Shown: positions 63,385 through 64,000 of the stretch, piece after piece
How positions within the stretch are numbered: the stretch's first letter is position 1
Layout: each line of letters opens with the position of its first letter
Assembly: GCA_023262855.1 (NCBI GenBank)
Contig: JALQYQ010000066.1
Location: 1-64,000 of the forward strand
DNA: 64,000 nt
Reading direction: 5' to 3'
Source of the DNA: Crocinitomicaceae bacterium
GTDB lineage: Bacteria > Bacteroidota > Bacteroidia > Flavobacteriales_D > Crocinitomicaceae
The notes under the pieces: model-generated
What the model was told of the DNA's origin: nothing
What the model saw: only the letters and a program-made list of their open reading frames with translations
The model's database searches: none
Position numbers and translations under genes: made by a program

Positions 63385-64000
63385 ATGGCTAAGGTTAAAT
63401 CAGCATATTTCTGTCAAAATTGTGGGTATGAAACACCTAAATGGTTGGGTAAATGTCCTTCATGTGGCGAATGGAACACCTTTGTTGAAGAGGTTATAGA
63501 AAAAAACATTCCATCGGTTGTTGCCTTTTCGACTTCTACACGTAATTCAAAACCACAGGCCATTCATACAATTGAAAACCAAGAGCATGTTCGAATTGAA
63601 TTGAAAGACAGAGAATTAAACCGTGTTTTAGGTGGTGGATTGGTGCCGGGATCCTTGATTTTATTCGGAGGTGAACCAGGAATTGGTAAATCAACCTTGT
63701 TATTGCAAATGGCGGTTGAAGAAGAAAAAATCAATGTTTTGTACGTTTCTGGTGAAGAGAGTGAACAACAAATTAAAATGCGGGCTGAGCGTATTGGCTT
63801 GACAAATGAACAATGTTATATTCTCACTGAAACCAACATTCAGAATATTTTTACCCAGGCAGAGGCGACTCAACCAGAATTATTGATCATTGATTCGATT
63901 CAAACCTTGTATTCTAGTCAGATTGAAAGTTCACCAGGAAGTATTTCTCAAGTGCGTGAATGTACCGCACAATTATTGCGTTACGCCAAACAAACTGGAG
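63385..64000 (+). CDS. radA: DNA repair protein RadA (Sms), 5' part
   Basis: The first 205 codons are present; the rest is outside the window. The N-terminal zinc finger CQNCGYETPKWLGKCPSCGEW, the spacer ending in ELNRVLGGGLVPGSLILFGG, the Walker A GGEPGIGKSTLLLQ and the YVSGEESEQQIKMRAERI segment identify RadA/Sms, the RecA-like helicase that promotes branch migration in recombination repair. The ATG at 63385 is followed directly by the finger domain, as is usual. A TAACTTTA sequence about 35 bases upstream could be a weak -7 box. Confidence 0.96.
   Translation, partial: MAKVKSAYFCQNCGYETPKWLGKCPSCGEWNTFVEEVIEKNIPSVVAFSTSTRNSKPQAIHTIENQEHVRIELKDRELNRVLGGGLVPGSLILFGGEPGIGKSTLLLQMAVEEEKINVLYVSGEESEQQIKMRAERIGLTNEQCYILTETNIQNIFTQAEATQPELLIIDSIQTLYSSQIESSPGSISQVRECTAQLLRYAKQTG

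Overview
The window is AT-rich bacterial DNA with every mark of a Bacteroidota genome, most likely a gliding or T9SS-bearing flavobacterium (Fluviicola/Crocinitomicaceae-like; this placement is an inference from gene content). The evidence is: type IX secretion sorting domains on secreted proteases, a PorZ homologue, a CHU_C-type surface adhesin, TonB/DUF4249/WG/DUF5723 families typical of the phylum, and promoters with the Bacteroidota -7 box TAnnTTTG instead of Shine-Dalgarno-driven starts. It is mostly core chromosome. I see no transposase, integrase, phage gene or CRISPR array, and no gene-free stretch above 300 bases.

Layout. 1-3228: 5' part of a giant adhesin. 3412-9695: polA, convergent with a large DUF4011-type SF1 helicase. 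9706-14037: OmpA/TSP3 outer-membrane protein, a cystathionine gamma-synthase/lyase and a short-chain dehydrogenase. 14155-18552: tandem pair of T9SS-exported M43 metalloproteases. 18542-21392: hemA-hemC-hemD for tetrapyrrole synthesis (minus strand). 21527-24008: RDD membrane protein, rsmI and a quinone-oxidoreductase-like gene. 24044-28559: a lipoprotein, an ALDH7-like dehydrogenase, an acyl-CoA carboxylase beta subunit and a lipocalin-like lipoprotein. 28606-40383: ten consecutive minus-strand genes, starting with pgk and a secreted protein, then an ECF sigma factor with a putative anti-sigma factor, then the SpoIIM-DUF4129-DUF4350-MoxR-DUF58 membrane module, ending in a glycine-triplet lipoprotein. 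40488-45730: xseA-xseB, a WG-repeat protein and a DUF4249 lipoprotein. 45735-47945: SCO protein, DEAD-box helicase and a tiny basic secreted protein. 48114-53001: PnuC transporter and NadR-like kinase, then a TPP riboswitch driving a TonB receptor, then a secreted protein. 53054-53803: arfB, a tRNA-Arg and a tRNA fragment. 53950-56965: porZ-recO. 57036-62202: oligopeptide-binding lipoprotein, trpS, plsC-like acyltransferase, gatC and an MFS exporter. 62243-64000: M42 aminopeptidase and the start of radA.

The most interesting points are: (i) a tRNA-Arg(UCG) in which the near-universal G19-C56 elbow pair appears replaced by U19-A56; (ii) a PnuC-kinase pair lying directly upstream of a TPP riboswitch-controlled TonB receptor, which looks like a vitamin uptake and trapping locus; (iii) a glycine-triplet lipoprotein attached to the MoxR/DUF58/SpoIIM module, itself behind an ECF sigma/anti-sigma pair; (iv) three genes whose ATG lies exactly 4 nt after a -7 box, suggesting leaderless mRNAs; and (v) an orphan 67-residue basic secreted protein with its own promoter and terminator.

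Many starts here were moved from the longest open frame to the first ATG that gives a sensible signal peptide, lipobox or family N-terminus, often supported by the position of a -7 box. No database search could be run; family names come from motif recognition.
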